DNA of 64,000 bases from Endozoicomonas euniceicola (lineage in GTDB: Bacteria > Pseudomonadota > Gammaproteobacteria > Pseudomonadales > Endozoicomonadaceae), in the NCBI RefSeq assembly GCF_025562755.1, contig NZ_CP103300.1, positions 1 through 64,000 on the forward strand, in the 5' to 3' direction. The stretch's first letter is position 1; each line of letters starts with the position of its first letter. Made by a program: the position numbers and the translations under genes. Positions 1-8,395 of this stretch are shown piece by piece. The notes under the pieces were generated by a model that was not told the origin of the DNA, made no database searches, and worked only from the letters and a program-made list of their open reading frames with translations.

Positions 1-99
1 CCAGTTGTAATCCATATGGTGATTGAGAGAAGTGAATACCATGGCCGGGTTGTCTCTGGCCAGTATGGCTATCCGTCTCTGTTTCGTTGACACAAACAT
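1..99 (-). CDS. ltrA: Group II intron reverse transcriptase/maturase, N-terminal fragment (runs off window)
   Basis: The 33 residues visible from ATG 99 include KQRRIAILARDNPAMVFTSL followed by NHHMDYNW. This is the conserved N-terminal region of LtrA-type intron-encoded proteins, just before the reverse transcriptase palm motifs. The protein reverse transcribes and helps splice its host intron RNA. Only the N-terminus is in the window, so it cannot be said whether the protein is intact. The frame is closed by a stop a few codons upstream of the chosen ATG. A longer open frame on the opposite strand (23-271) covers the same DNA and is not considered a gene. Confidence 0.7.
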   Translation of the reverse strand, partial: MFVSTKQRRIAILARDNPAMVFTSLNHHMDYNW

Positions 100-702
100 C
101 AGTTTCTGTGCACCTCATGTGTTTCCCACAGACGGGTCAATAACTACGGTGCCCCCTTTCCTCGTCCGGGTCCTCCTGAGCGGAGTTCCCCGTTGTCATC
201 AGTACTATGGGACACTAAGACTTCCAGTACCTACTACCCGGTCACTTATGAATTCGCTTCCGGACTCCTGAGAGTTGCTTCATATTCGCTCCGCCGGGTC
301 TGAAGCATAACCTGACGACCGGGTTCTTTTCAGCCATAGAACCAATGGCTGTCTTACTCAGGTCAATACTGGACCTCGCAGGTTCCTGAGAAATCCATCC
401 TGTACCTATGCCCTAGCCTCGGATCCCGGTCGGGCTGGATTTGCCTCACCTTACCGGCAGTCCAGTGCTGACTCCATCTTCCAGAGAATGAAGCCCACCA
501 ACGATGCAATTATTTCGAGACTCAATCCCACGGCTTTAGTACCCGCTGTATACGCTTCACAGCCAGCGTTACCACTGACTATGCAATACTCGCTTCCGGC
601 TGATGGTTAGTCTTTACCGGGCAGGAGTCGAACCTGCTGGATTTCAACGAATGATTTCAACTCATGGAGCCTCCCACATTCTCAGGCTTAGCCTGTCGCA
701 AC
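1..702 (-). mobile_element. Group II intron, 5' part (RNA domains plus start of its maturase gene)
   Basis: Read on the minus strand, this stretch begins near 702 with a GUGYG-like start (GTTGCGACAGGC, plus-strand 691-702). It runs about 600 bases without a credible gene and then opens into a reverse transcriptase N-terminus at 99. A structured noncoding leader followed by a maturase gene is the normal layout of a bacterial group II intron (family knowledge). The 3' part, including domains V and VI, lies outside the window. The 5' boundary comes from resemblance to the consensus and is accurate only to a few bases. The intron end lies within 3-4 bases of the ISAzo13-like terminal repeat at 706, so one element probably landed at the edge of the other. 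Confidence 0.72.
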
Positions 703-1783
703 CAGAATAACTTCCGGATTTCCCCTGAGGCCATAGATTAGGGATAATAGCCTCAGCAGTAAGAAGTGTAGGAAGTTATCTTGAACCATTATTCTCCAGC
801 CGTCGCCATCCAGATGATTCGTTTTTACAACACACTCGGTGAGCGTGATCGCAGGCGCTACGCTGCTGTTGAGGCTGTTAAGCTTGGACATGGTGGTACT
901 GCATTCATATCAAAGTTATTGAACTGTGACCCGAAAACCATCAGCCGCGGCATTGCTGAGCTGGAATCAGAAGAGCAAATGAACTCTACCCGGCAGAGAA
1001 AAAAAGGGGTGGAAGAAAAGGCCTGATAGAGAAAACCCCAAAGGTTGTTGATAACTTTCGCTTGGTTTTGCACAACCACACTGCTGGAGACCCGATGCGA
1101 CAAGGGGTGAAATGGACTAACCTTTCCCGTCGAACGATATCCAGAAAACTCACGGAGCTTGGCACGCCTGCCAGTAAAAACATCGTTTCCCGCCTGCTTC
1201 ATGAGAGTGGCTACCGTCGTCGTAAACCACAGAAAAAACAAACCATGGGGCAAAATGCCGATCGCAATGCCCAATTTGAAAAAATTGCCCAGTTGCGAAA
1301 AGAGTATCTTGACGCAGGCAAGCCAGTGATCAGTATCGACACCAAAAAGAAAGAGTTGCTGGGTAATTTTTATCGTGAAGGCGTTGTTGATTCTGCAGAA
1401 CCGGTTATCGTTAATGACCATGATTTCCCCAGTGCCAGCGATGGCAAGGTCATTCCTCATGGAATTTACGACCTGAGCAAAAACACCGCGACCCTGCATC
1501 TTAACGCCAGCCATGATACGACTGAATTTGCATGCGAAAGCATTGAACTCTGGTGGAATGAGCAGGGTCGGTGCGACTATCCAAATCATAACGAGTTGCT
1601 TATTTTATGTGATGGCGGAGGCAGCAACAGTGCGTTGACATATATTTTCAAGGAAGATTTGCAAGCACTGTCGAATCGTCTGGGTCTGAAAATCCGGATA
1701 GCGCACTATCCACCATACTGCTCCAAATATAACCCTATAGAGCATCGCTTATTTCCCCATGTAATACCAATTCCGTTTTTAAA

Positions 1784-2838
1784 TTATGATAAAGTAGCCC
1801 AGCTTCTGGAACATAAACTTTTTAAACGGCCAACTTCAGAAGTAAGCTTTTTCCATCCATCGCAGAGTGCATCAACGATGGCATCATAATTTTTGAAAGA
1901 CCTATTGGATAAATCATGTTCTCTCAACCACTCCCAAAGTTGTTCTGAACTATTCAGCTCTGGTGAATAAGGAGGTAATGGAATTAGCACCAGGTTGTCA
2001 TATTCGGGAAGATCATTTGCGTGATGATATCCAGCATTATCTATCACCACTGCCGCATACTGTCCTTCAGGTGTTACTTTAGAAATCTCATTTAAAAGAA
2101 GAGCCATTGATTCTGTATTAGCCATCGGAAGTATTAAGGCAATAGCTTTATCTCGTTCTGGGCAGACGGCTCCAAACATATAAGCATATTTGAATTGGCG
2201 TTGCCGAATTAATCCTGGTCGACTTCCTTTAGGAGCCCAAATTCTGCTGATAGTGTTTTGTTGACCAAAGCGTCCTTCGTCTTGAAACCAAACATCAACA
2301 TTTTTTAGATCTACACTTTCCGGTATCCTTTGCTGTACCTCATCTTTGAATTTTTTTTAAACGCTTCCTGTGCTTCTGGATCACTCTCAGGGTGACGTGT
2401 TCGACCGGAGAACCATGAAAGGCCAACTTTATGAAGTAATCTATAAACTGTTGAGTTGACACAGTCTATGCCAAATTCCTTGCTTAACATTTCTTTGATA
2501 TCTCTTCCAACAACTCTTCCCCCTTCACGTTGTTCCTGAAGTTCAAGAACGGCACTTTTAAATCGCTGTTCTTGTTCATCAGTTAATATATTTTTTCTGC
2601 CACGACCGCCTCTATCCTTAAGAGACTCTGCTCCTCCTTCTTTATAACGGCATAACCATTTGTATACTGCTTGAGGGTGGACATCGAGTAAATCTGCAAC
2701 TTCTGTTTCTGGTAGACCTTTTTGTAAGAGCCGCAAACCAAGCAGCCGAATACACTCCCTGTTATCTAAGGCATGTCGTGCTTGGTTTTGGAAATCTTCT
2801 TTAAAGAAGGCTTCGGATAAATTGGGAGAACAAGACAT
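1784..2838 (-). CDS. IS630-family transposase, two frames joined at an A8 run
   Basis: The first frame (2838 to about 2311) has an N-terminal helix-turn-helix region (EVADLLDVHPQAVYKWLCRY, GGRGRKNILTDEQ) and a winged-helix part (VNSTVYRLLHKVGLSWFSGR). The second frame ends at 1784. It carries the DDE core: WFQDEGRF (Asp/Glu), VVIDNAGYHHANDLPEYDNL (second Asp) and PPYSPELNSSEQLWEWLR (NPxE-like third acidic). The two overlap at eight A residues (plus-strand T8 at about 2351-2358), where a -1 shift reads AFKKKFKDEVQQR. Together they give about 351 residues, close to the family norm. A -1 shift at an A-run is known in this family, so this may be programmed rather than broken. Confidence 0.78.
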
Positions 2839-2845
2839 CTTAATA

Positions 2846-4494
2846 CTCGATGCTGCAGTTTTTAAGTGATTCGAAGGGGAGTGTCACGGGGGAGGAAAAA
2901 AAGAAGTAGACTACCACTGCGGCTCCGAAATCAGGCCTTGCGAGATTCCGTCATAGCCACAGCAGCAGGCTGGAAGGTAAGATCGCACAGGAACTCAATT
3001 ACCGTCAAGTGTCGTTTGTGCTAATTCGCCCATTACCTGCTGTCACCGCCTTTCTGGATGCTCTAAATAACTCACTCAAATCCATCAGTTCGTCTGCACA
3101 GCTGAGTAAAAGCCAGAAGGTGACACTGGGTGTTTTTATCATGGGCATTGTCGTAACCAAAGCCATTAACTGGGCCGCTTTTGAACGCAGAAGTTTGGGC
3201 AAGTTCAAAACAACCCGCCTGTGCTGGATGTTTTATAAGGCTGAGATAGCATGGCATAAACTGTTACAGGCCAGCGTCAGAAACATACTCTTAAGCTATG
3301 GGATAAAAAACGGAACCCTTGCAGCTGACGACACAGGGAAGAAGCGTACCAAGCGAACCTCCAAAATAGACGGTGCTCACAAGGTAAAAGATAAATCAAC
3401 GGGCGGCTACTTTAACGGACAGGAGCTGGTCTTCATGGTGCTTGTCACTGAAATAGCCACCTTCCCGGTAGGGTTCCGTTTCTATGTACCCGACCCTGCA
3501 TTGTCGGCGTGGAGGAAGAAAGACAAGTCGCTCAGGAAACAAGGTGTTCAGAACAAAGAGCGACCTGCGCGCCCCGAACCAGACCATGTTCGCTATCCCA
3601 CCATGCAGTCGTTGACACTGGATATGCTGCAAGAATTTGTTGATGCGTTCCCGGAAATCGCAATCAGAGGTGTACTCGCTGACGCATTGTATGGCACAGG
3701 AGACTTCATGGATAAGGCAGCTGCGATAACCGGCGGAGCCCAGGTTATCAGCCAGTTACGCTCCAACCAGAAAGTGTCTAACAGAGGTCATTCAGAAGCT
3801 GCCCTGAAAACTTATTTTGCACGTCAAAAGGGAGTTCAGGCCCAACTTATGATCCGAGGTGGCAAAGAAGAGCAAGTCACCATTCAAGCAGCTCGATTGT
3901 ATGTTAAGGCTCATGGGAAAAGGCGTTTTGTTATTGCCCTGAAGTATGAAGGTGAGGAAGATTATCGTTACCTGGTGGCTTCAGATATGTCATGGCGACA
4001 TACCGATATAGTCAGGCTTTACACCTTGAGGTGGTTGGTCGAGGTTTTTATTCAGGACTGGAAAGCCCACTGCGGCTGGAACAGATTGAGCAAGCAGCAA
4101 GGTGCTGATGGATCGCAGCGTGGCGTGATTCTGAGTCTGCTGTGCGAACATATGCTATTGCTGCACCCTGAGCAATTCGTCCTGCTAAAAAACAAACAGC
4201 CCGGGATGCCCGTTGGTTGTCTGATCGAGCGCCTCAACGCGGAAGCATTGCTTAACACGGTAAAAGCGGTGGTGGAGTCGGATGATCCGGATAATGAGCT
4301 ACAGGCTCTTACATTAGCGTTGGAAGACACTCTGCCTAAACGAGAGTCGAGTAGACATATGGCTGGTAGAGACCTGGGAAGACAGGAAGCAACGGACACA
4401 TTGAAAGCTCATGCTCAGAAATTTGAATTGTTGGACGCAGCTTAGCATTGGGGCGCATGGAGCGTGTTGTTTAAGTAAAAACTGCAGCATCGAG
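2846..4494 (+). mobile_element. IS4-superfamily insertion sequence, complete, with 5-bp target duplication
   Basis: The perfect terminal inverted repeats are CTCGATGCTGCAGTTTTT at 2846-2863 and its complement ending at 4494. They are flanked by the 5-base direct repeat TAATA (2841-2845 and 4495-4499). The element is 1649 bp long with one transposase gene on the plus strand. It lies a few bases upstream of the IS630-like transposase start and is the youngest insertion of the three-level nest. Intact ends and an intact gene suggest it could still be mobile. Confidence 0.9.
3009..4445 (+). CDS. IS4-superfamily (DDE) transposase
   Basis: The protein has 478 residues and a GTG start at 3009. DDE-type landmarks are visible: LAADDTGKKRTKR (first Asp), RGVLADALYGTGDFM (second Asp) and YTLRWLVEVFIQDWK near residue 338. 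The last fits the Y-(2)-R-(3)-E-(6)-K signature of the IS4 superfamily and supplies the catalytic Glu. It catalyses cut-and-paste movement of the 1649-bp element around it. The reading frame is uninterrupted, unlike the other transposases in this region. The exact subgroup (IS4, IS701 or other) cannot be decided by eye. Confidence 0.85.
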   Translation: MSFVLIRPLPAVTAFLDALNNSLKSISSSAQLSKSQKVTLGVFIMGIVVTKAINWAAFERRSLGKFKTTRLCWMFYKAEIAWHKLLQASVRNILLSYGIKNGTLAADDTGKKRTKRTSKIDGAHKVKDKSTGGYFNGQELVFMVLVTEIATFPVGFRFYVPDPALSAWRKKDKSLRKQGVQNKERPARPEPDHVRYPTMQSLTLDMLQEFVDAFPEIAIRGVLADALYGTGDFMDKAAAITGGAQVISQLRSNQKVSNRGHSEAALKTYFARQKGVQAQLMIRGGKEEQVTIQAARLYVKAHGKRRFVIALKYEGEEDYRYLVASDMSWRHTDIVRLYTLRWLVEVFIQDWKAHCGWNRLSKQQGADGSQRGVILSLLCEHMLLLHPEQFVLLKNKQPGMPVGCLIERLNAEALLNTVKAVVESDDPDNELQALTLALEDTLPKRESSRHMAGRDLGRQEATDTLKAHAQKFELLDAA

Positions 4495-4854
4495 TAATAG
4501 TAGATAGTAGGCAATAAAATTTATACTCAGTTTAGCTCATATTCTGAAAAAGGGATTGGTATAACGCGCGCCTGCAAGGGGGCACCACTGGAAAGCATCG
4601 AAACAGCAGCACACTACATGAGCAAAACAGAGACAACCACAGGTCTTGCAGTGACAGTCAGGATTATCGACAAAGTCTTCGAGACTGGCCGGAAGTATGC
4701 GGCTGATTTCAAGAAAAACATGACCATTCAGTTCGATAAGCTCTTACCAAAATGGAACTATAGAGCTATTCCTACCGCTGGATGAAATCTGGAAGTTATT
4801 TCGGGACTATTCCTAAGGAGGTAGCAGCGAAATTGTTAACGGGCTACCAAAGCT

Positions 4855-4965
4855 GGTGACAGTGGTGTTGCCCCGGGTGCTATTGTTGCGGTTATTGCCA
4901 ATCTGGTACTACCGGAAAAAAAGGCTCTTAACGAAGCTCTGACCATTGCACCTAAGAATCATTAA
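4855..4965 (+). pseudogene. 3' tail of a possible nucleobase permease gene
   Basis: A 36-codon frame reads GDSGVAPGAIVAVIANLVLP followed by EKKALNEALTIAPKNH and a stop. A hydrophobic helix ending in NLVLPE resembles the last transmembrane segment of xanthine/uracil permeases. Nothing upstream continues the gene, because the ISAzo13-like element ends at 4800. This is most likely the remainder of a gene truncated by the transposon nest. The family call is a resemblance from memory on a very short piece. Confidence 0.35.
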
Positions 4966-5021
4966 GGAACACTTTTTGTTGGGGCACTCGACGTTACTTG
5001 TCGCCTGTCCCAACCTGCTGT

Positions 5022-6539
5022 TTAAAACTTGTCAGGGTTACCACTCATCATGATCACGTTTTGCACTCCGGGCTTGAGTTCAAGATCTAATGGCGATTCC
5101 TGCCGCTCATTTCTCCTGCCCAGGCATTGGGCAATTGCCGAAAATAAACGTCTCAGGTAACCCGCCTGCTCCTCAACTGGTCGCGCAACGGGTACTGACT
5201 CTGCAGAATACAGCGGGCATGCAACATCTGCTCCCCAGAGGTTATGGTGTTTGTCGTGCGTCAATTTAACGTGATTTATACGGTGAAAGCGAGCCTGTGA
5301 AGGCCCCAGTTTCTGGGTAAAATGGTAATAAACGGCAACGACGTCCTCCCTCGAAGTAATATGAGAAAGAATCACTCTGAAATTTGATGAAGCGTGCTCT
5401 TGCTTAATGCCTGCAGCAAAACTCTGAATACGTTCTATGAAGACATTGTCAGATGGTATCATCCTCGTACTGCCCTCATCATTGCCCCGGCGAAATAAGA
5501 AAACGAGACTTAAACGAAACTCACTCACGAACTTGTCGTCATCTACATCAGGCACATGGGATATTTCAGCAAGATTATTATTTCTTAACAGATTCTGAAG
5601 ATAGGTATGGAGCTGCATGCCATTGCCTGCATCAGTCAATGTCTCCTCACTGGTATTCGCCAACGACTGTGACTCTGCCCTCCCCGAGTCATTTTCTTCT
5701 GCGATCGTTTCAATGGGTGTATAATCAGGGTCTTCGGCTGATTCAGTTTGTGTCTGCTGTTCCTGCCAATCACTGAGCATATCGTTCATACCATCACTAT
5801 TACGGATCTCTTGCTCAATCATTTGATCCCAGTCATCGCTCAGGGTGACAGCAATAACTGCATCCTCTGCGCTGCCGGCTGCGTGCCTTACGTTGTCGGC
5901 TGTGCCCCTTACGCTGCCAGCATTGGTTGTAAAACCAATGCTTAAATAGATGCCTCTGTGCTCATCGCTTGAAACCCCCTGAAAAGACCAGCTTGTAATT
6001 CTTCCCTCAGCCATAAAGTATTCGATTTGGTTTCGAATAAGGGACAGTAATGAATCAATCCTCAGCCTGTTTATTTCTCTGGGTAACAGAAGAGTGATAA
6101 TGGTTGGATTGTCCGATGTAAAATCTGTATTAAAGTGCTGCCGGTAAAGACTGCTTTGGTTCAGGCGGTTGATCGCTTCAATCTGGGAAAATAAAAACTC
6201 ATGTTCTTCATCATCGGCTATTTGGGAGGGAGTATCGGGCCAGAATGACGTTTTATTCACACGAATACTATAAACAGGCCGGGAGGTTCTGGCAGCTTCA
6301 TTCAGGGGAATTTCATTGATACTGAATATAGAGCTTGTCAACAGCTCTGCATTGACTCTTGCAAAAGAGTTCAGATGAAAAATAAATGATTCATTCGTTT
6401 CTATGTCCACCACTTTGTAAAAATGTTTCTTTTTGGGGGCTTTATTTTTTTCTGCGTAAACGCTCAACGAAAAAATACTCATGAGGAGTAGCCAGAATAT
6501 TGCAAGACATGGAGATATGGAGTGTTTGTTTACTGCCAT
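5022..6539 (-). CDS. Secreted protein of unknown function (505 aa)
   Basis: I do not recognise a family. Residues 1-29 form a signal peptide: a basic start, the hydrophobic core IFWLLLMSIFSLSVYA, and an A-x-A-type cleavage before EKNKAPKKK. The mature protein is mixed alpha/beta with two similar-looking halves. One is at about 140-215 (TIITLLLPREINRLRIDSLL, RGIYLSIGFTT). The other is at about 320-420 (FVSEFRLSLVFLFRRG, NFRVILSHITSREDVVAVYY). They are separated by an acidic, low-complexity linker (about 245-300) rich in Asp, Glu, Ser and Thr. The C-terminal part has two Cys. It is transcribed away from the pilin-like gene, with a shared 185-bp intergenic region. It is probably an envelope or exported protein; no function is assigned. 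Confidence 0.7.
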   Translation of the reverse strand: MAVNKHSISPCLAIFWLLLMSIFSLSVYAEKNKAPKKKHFYKVVDIETNESFIFHLNSFARVNAELLTSSIFSINEIPLNEAARTSRPVYSIRVNKTSFWPDTPSQIADDEEHEFLFSQIEAINRLNQSSLYRQHFNTDFTSDNPTIITLLLPREINRLRIDSLLSLIRNQIEYFMAEGRITSWSFQGVSSDEHRGIYLSIGFTTNAGSVRGTADNVRHAAGSAEDAVIAVTLSDDWDQMIEQEIRNSDGMNDMLSDWQEQQTQTESAEDPDYTPIETIAEENDSGRAESQSLANTSEETLTDAGNGMQLHTYLQNLLRNNNLAEISHVPDVDDDKFVSEFRLSLVFLFRRGNDEGSTRMIPSDNVFIERIQSFAAGIKQEHASSNFRVILSHITSREDVVAVYYHFTQKLGPSQARFHRINHVKLTHDKHHNLWGADVACPLYSAESVPVARPVEEQAGYLRRLFSAIAQCLGRRNERQESPLDLELKPGVQNVIMMSGNPDKF

Positions 6540-6724
6540 TACTGACTTCCTTATAGAACTGTTTCAAATTTGTCCAGATCGGTTTTGGAGTTAACTCCTC
6601 AGAAAAGGTAAGGTTAGTACTGATTTTTTAGTCTGCCCGATATATGGGTTTTCAGGCTGAGATTATGTTTTCAAATTGCATGGGAGCATGACTGGGCTGA
6701 ATAGTTACAAACCGGAGAACACCC

Positions 6725-7066
6725 ATGAACTCCCTTCCTCTCACTGACCTGCAAAACTTCACCATTAAACAACAGCACTGGATGTTGTCACTGGCGACAC
6801 TGGTCATCCTTTCGTTGTTACCGTCCGAACTTCAGGCGGCTGATCCTGTGGTACCTACAGGCTCCACTGATTTCGCTGAAATCTATGCAAGACTGGTCGG
6901 GTGGATTAAAGGCGATCTAGGCAGAACCTTATCCATCGTTTTTGTATTGATCGGGCTGGCTTACGGCATGGCTCGTAACTCCCTGATTGGCTTTGCTACA
7001 GGAGTCGGGGCGGCGGTAGGCTTACAGGTCACACCTACCATTATTAACTCGATTTTCGGACTTTAG
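6725..7066 (+). CDS. TraA-like F/SXT-type conjugative pilin
   Basis: This 113-residue protein starts with a long leader with hydrophobic core LSLATLVILSLLPSELQAA and a likely cleavage after QAA. The mature part is a short acidic/polar stretch (TGSTDFAEIYARLVGW) followed by two hydrophobic helices (TLSIVFVLIGLAYGMARNSL and IGFATGVGAAVGLQVTPTII). That architecture and the GW-IKGDLGR-type junction resemble TraA pilins of F and SXT/R391-type systems, which are processed and assembled into the conjugative pilus. A Shine-Dalgarno (CCGGAG) lies 7 bases before ATG. No other recognisable Tra gene is present, so this is either a relic of a conjugative element or a stand-alone pilin cassette. Confidence 0.62.
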   Translation: MNSLPLTDLQNFTIKQQHWMLSLATLVILSLLPSELQAADPVVPTGSTDFAEIYARLVGWIKGDLGRTLSIVFVLIGLAYGMARNSLIGFATGVGAAVGLQVTPTIINSIFGL

Positions 7067-7068
7067 TC

Positions 7069-7545
7069 ATGACCGCCTCACAGGCTTTATCCATTCTCAA
7101 CCACTGGTTACATCCACGTCAGGATGACCCCAAACTTCCCGTCAGTGACGCACAAGAGCCAAGAGCCAGAGCAACTCATCCAAAGTCCATCAGGCTGTGC
7201 CGTAACCAGGTAGGCTCCGGAACCATTCTTCACCAACAGCAAAAACTGGCGGAGCAAGTGAATGAGCAGTTGAATCTGTCAGAAGAACTCCAGCCTTTGT
7301 TTGACCAGACACTGGATAAAACTATTGCACCGTCTCCGATATTACCAGTGCCTCTCTCCACCAGATGGATCAGAAAAAACATAGGAGACTACCTGGACAG
7401 GGCAATTGATGAACCCACCAAAGAGCATGTCAGCCAGTATCTTTATCTGGACAGACTCGTCAAAGAGAAAGCTGAACGATTCGCCCGTGTCGGCAAACAG
7501 GTGATTGAAAGCGATCCAATGCTGGATGAAAACTATCTAGATTAA
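7069..7545 (+). CDS. Small hydrophilic protein following the pilin gene
   Basis: A 158-residue protein of unknown family. It starts 2 bases after the pilin stop codon, so the two are almost certainly co-transcribed and perhaps translationally coupled. It has no signal peptide or membrane segment. It is rich in Gln, Glu, Leu and Arg with a helical C-terminal half (RKNIGDYLDRAIDEPTKEHV, DRLVKEKAERFARVGKQVIE). The position just after a TraA-like gene is where short TraL/TraE-type genes would be expected, but those are membrane proteins and this one is not. Between its stop and 7702 there is only a short open stretch without a convincing start codon. Confidence 0.55.
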   Translation: MTASQALSILNHWLHPRQDDPKLPVSDAQEPRARATHPKSIRLCRNQVGSGTILHQQQKLAEQVNEQLNLSEELQPLFDQTLDKTIAPSPILPVPLSTRWIRKNIGDYLDRAIDEPTKEHVSQYLYLDRLVKEKAERFARVGKQVIESDPMLDENYLD

Positions 7546-7702
7546 GACAAACCTCACTGTAATAGTTAAAGGAAGGGAGCTCAGAGCCAGTCGCCCCGAG
7601 CTGGCAGCGTATGAAGTAGTGGGTACCTATCGACAAGGCGATTGGCTTCGAGCATGCCGCCAAACTCTTTCAGGGGTTGGTCAACCTGAGTTCAGGAAAA
7701 GA

Positions 7703-8266
7703 TTAAAAAACGCGCCCTGATTCAACCCGGTCCTCTGTTTCCAGTGGCGGGAGCTGATCCCATCGGGACTGGACTTTCTCATGAAACACCTCGATACAAC
7801 GAGGGCTTACAACCTTGATATAGTCTTCAGGAATATCACCATAAAGGTTGTAATCATTATTGATCATCAGCTTGATAAGGTGACCAGCCTTTTCTCCATC
7901 AGACCAGTCCAGAGCTTCAAACGCATCAAGGTATAACTGCCGAATCAGGTTGATAGATTCATGGCGGAAACCGCCGGAATCATCGACAGAGTCCTGAGTG
8001 TTCACAATGCGCTCAAGTGCGTATTCCAGTAACTCTATCTGGTCTGTCGGTAACAGATGGTCGATGGATTCAGCCAACAACTCAAGAGAATGTTCCACAT
8101 CAGCAAAATAGGTACGGGCTTCGCTGTAGGAGTAACAAAACCGATTGCGGGGAATAGCGGCAGTTATCCGTTTACGAACCGTTTCCTTATCCATAATACC
8201 CAGTTCATTTTCGGCACGAATCAGCCATTCATGGCGTAACTGCCGGTTGCTATTGATCAAAGTCAT
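7703..8266 (-). CDS. DUF6880-like helical protein
   Basis: A 187-residue, all-alpha, acidic protein. The segment LEYALERIVNTQDSVDDSGG followed by a helix LIRQLYLDAFEALDW and then KAGHLIKLMINNDYN resembles the DUF6880 pattern (paired helices around an 'ALERVDDSDG'-type motif followed by 'LHLDAC'). That resemblance is from memory. In other genomes such proteins occur near SWIM zinc-finger genes; none is seen here. The molecular role is unknown. It is transcribed in the same direction as the 181-aa gene at 8396-8941 and lies about 130 bp downstream of it. Confidence 0.5.
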   Translation of the reverse strand: MTLINSNRQLRHEWLIRAENELGIMDKETVRKRITAAIPRNRFCYSYSEARTYFADVEHSLELLAESIDHLLPTDQIELLEYALERIVNTQDSVDDSGGFRHESINLIRQLYLDAFEALDWSDGEKAGHLIKLMINNDYNLYGDIPEDYIKVVSPRCIEVFHEKVQSRWDQLPPLETEDRVESGRVF

Positions 8267-8395
8267 GCAGGTGGCTACTCAGGATAATTCTCATGCCCAT
8301 AGATATAGTCGAACCAGTATAGGTTTTCCTTATAAACCTGCTGTCAGCATAAGAATCACTGTAGCCTCTGTCACCTTGAATACTCAGCCTTGTGG

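Larger units (their letters stand above)
1764..4561 (-). mobile_element. IS630-like insertion sequence, itself split by an IS4-superfamily element
   Basis: The element sits between two TA dinucleotides (1762-1763 and 4562-4563) inside the ISAzo13-like transposase. TA duplication is the hallmark of the IS630/Tc1 group. The ends are short inverted repeats: TACCAATTCC near 1765-1774 and GGGATTGGTA at about 4552-4561. Subtracting the inner IS (2846-4494 plus one 5-base duplication) leaves about 1.14 kb, the normal size for IS630 relatives. The coding strand is minus. The inner IS lies just upstream of the transposase start codon, so the coding frame is intact but may have lost its promoter. Confidence 0.82.
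781..4785 (+). pseudogene. ISAzo13-family transposase, interrupted
   Basis: Three pieces make one protein. Piece one (781-about 1015, TTG start) carries RRRYAAVEAVKLGHGGTAF and CDPKTISRGIAEL, typical of the family N-terminus. Piece two continues in the -1 frame after an A7 run at about 1001-1007 (KRGGRKGLIEKTPKVV) and reads to HRLFPHV at 1763; it includes the acidic catalytic-core segments SIDTKKKELLGNF and LLILCDGGGSNS. Piece three (4564-4785) is TRACKGAPLE through PKWNYRAIPTAG and stop. The A7 run could allow programmed -1 frameshifting, or it may be a simple indel. The nested IS630-like insertion inactivates the gene in any case. Confidence 0.8.
706..4800 (+). mobile_element. ISAzo13-like insertion sequence, split by nested insertions
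   Basis: The near-perfect 16-base terminal inverted repeats are AATAACTTCCGGATTT at 706-721 and AAATCTGGAAGTTATT at 4785-4800, with one mismatch. Between them the transposase reading frame resumes exactly where an inner insertion ends: HRLFPHV stops at 1763 and TRACKGAPLE starts at 4564. Removing the inner IS630-like element and one copy of its TA duplication leaves an element of about 1.3 kb, a plausible size for this family. The outer target duplication is not evident. The family call rests on recognising the transposase N-terminus and the HRLFPHVTRACKG-type segment. Confidence 0.8.

Noticed and set aside
23..271. Plus-strand open frame of 82 codons
   Set aside because: It lies over the group II intron leader and the start of its maturase gene, which read on the other strand; such frames over intron RNA are common false gene calls.
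615..645. Sequence resembling a tRNA T-arm (GCAGGTTCGACTCCTGC on the minus strand)
   Set aside because: No anticodon arm, D-arm or matching acceptor can be built; it falls inside the group II intron RNA and is probably a domain I hairpin.
858..1589. 243-codon minus-strand frame opposite the ISAzo13-like transposase
   Set aside because: The plus-strand frames carry clear transposase motifs; the antisense frame is a by-product of codon usage.
7546..7702. Open stretch KGRELRASRPELAAYEVVGT and onward after the pilin partner
   Set aside because: There is no usable start codon or family match; it may be the end of a lost gene but is too short to support.
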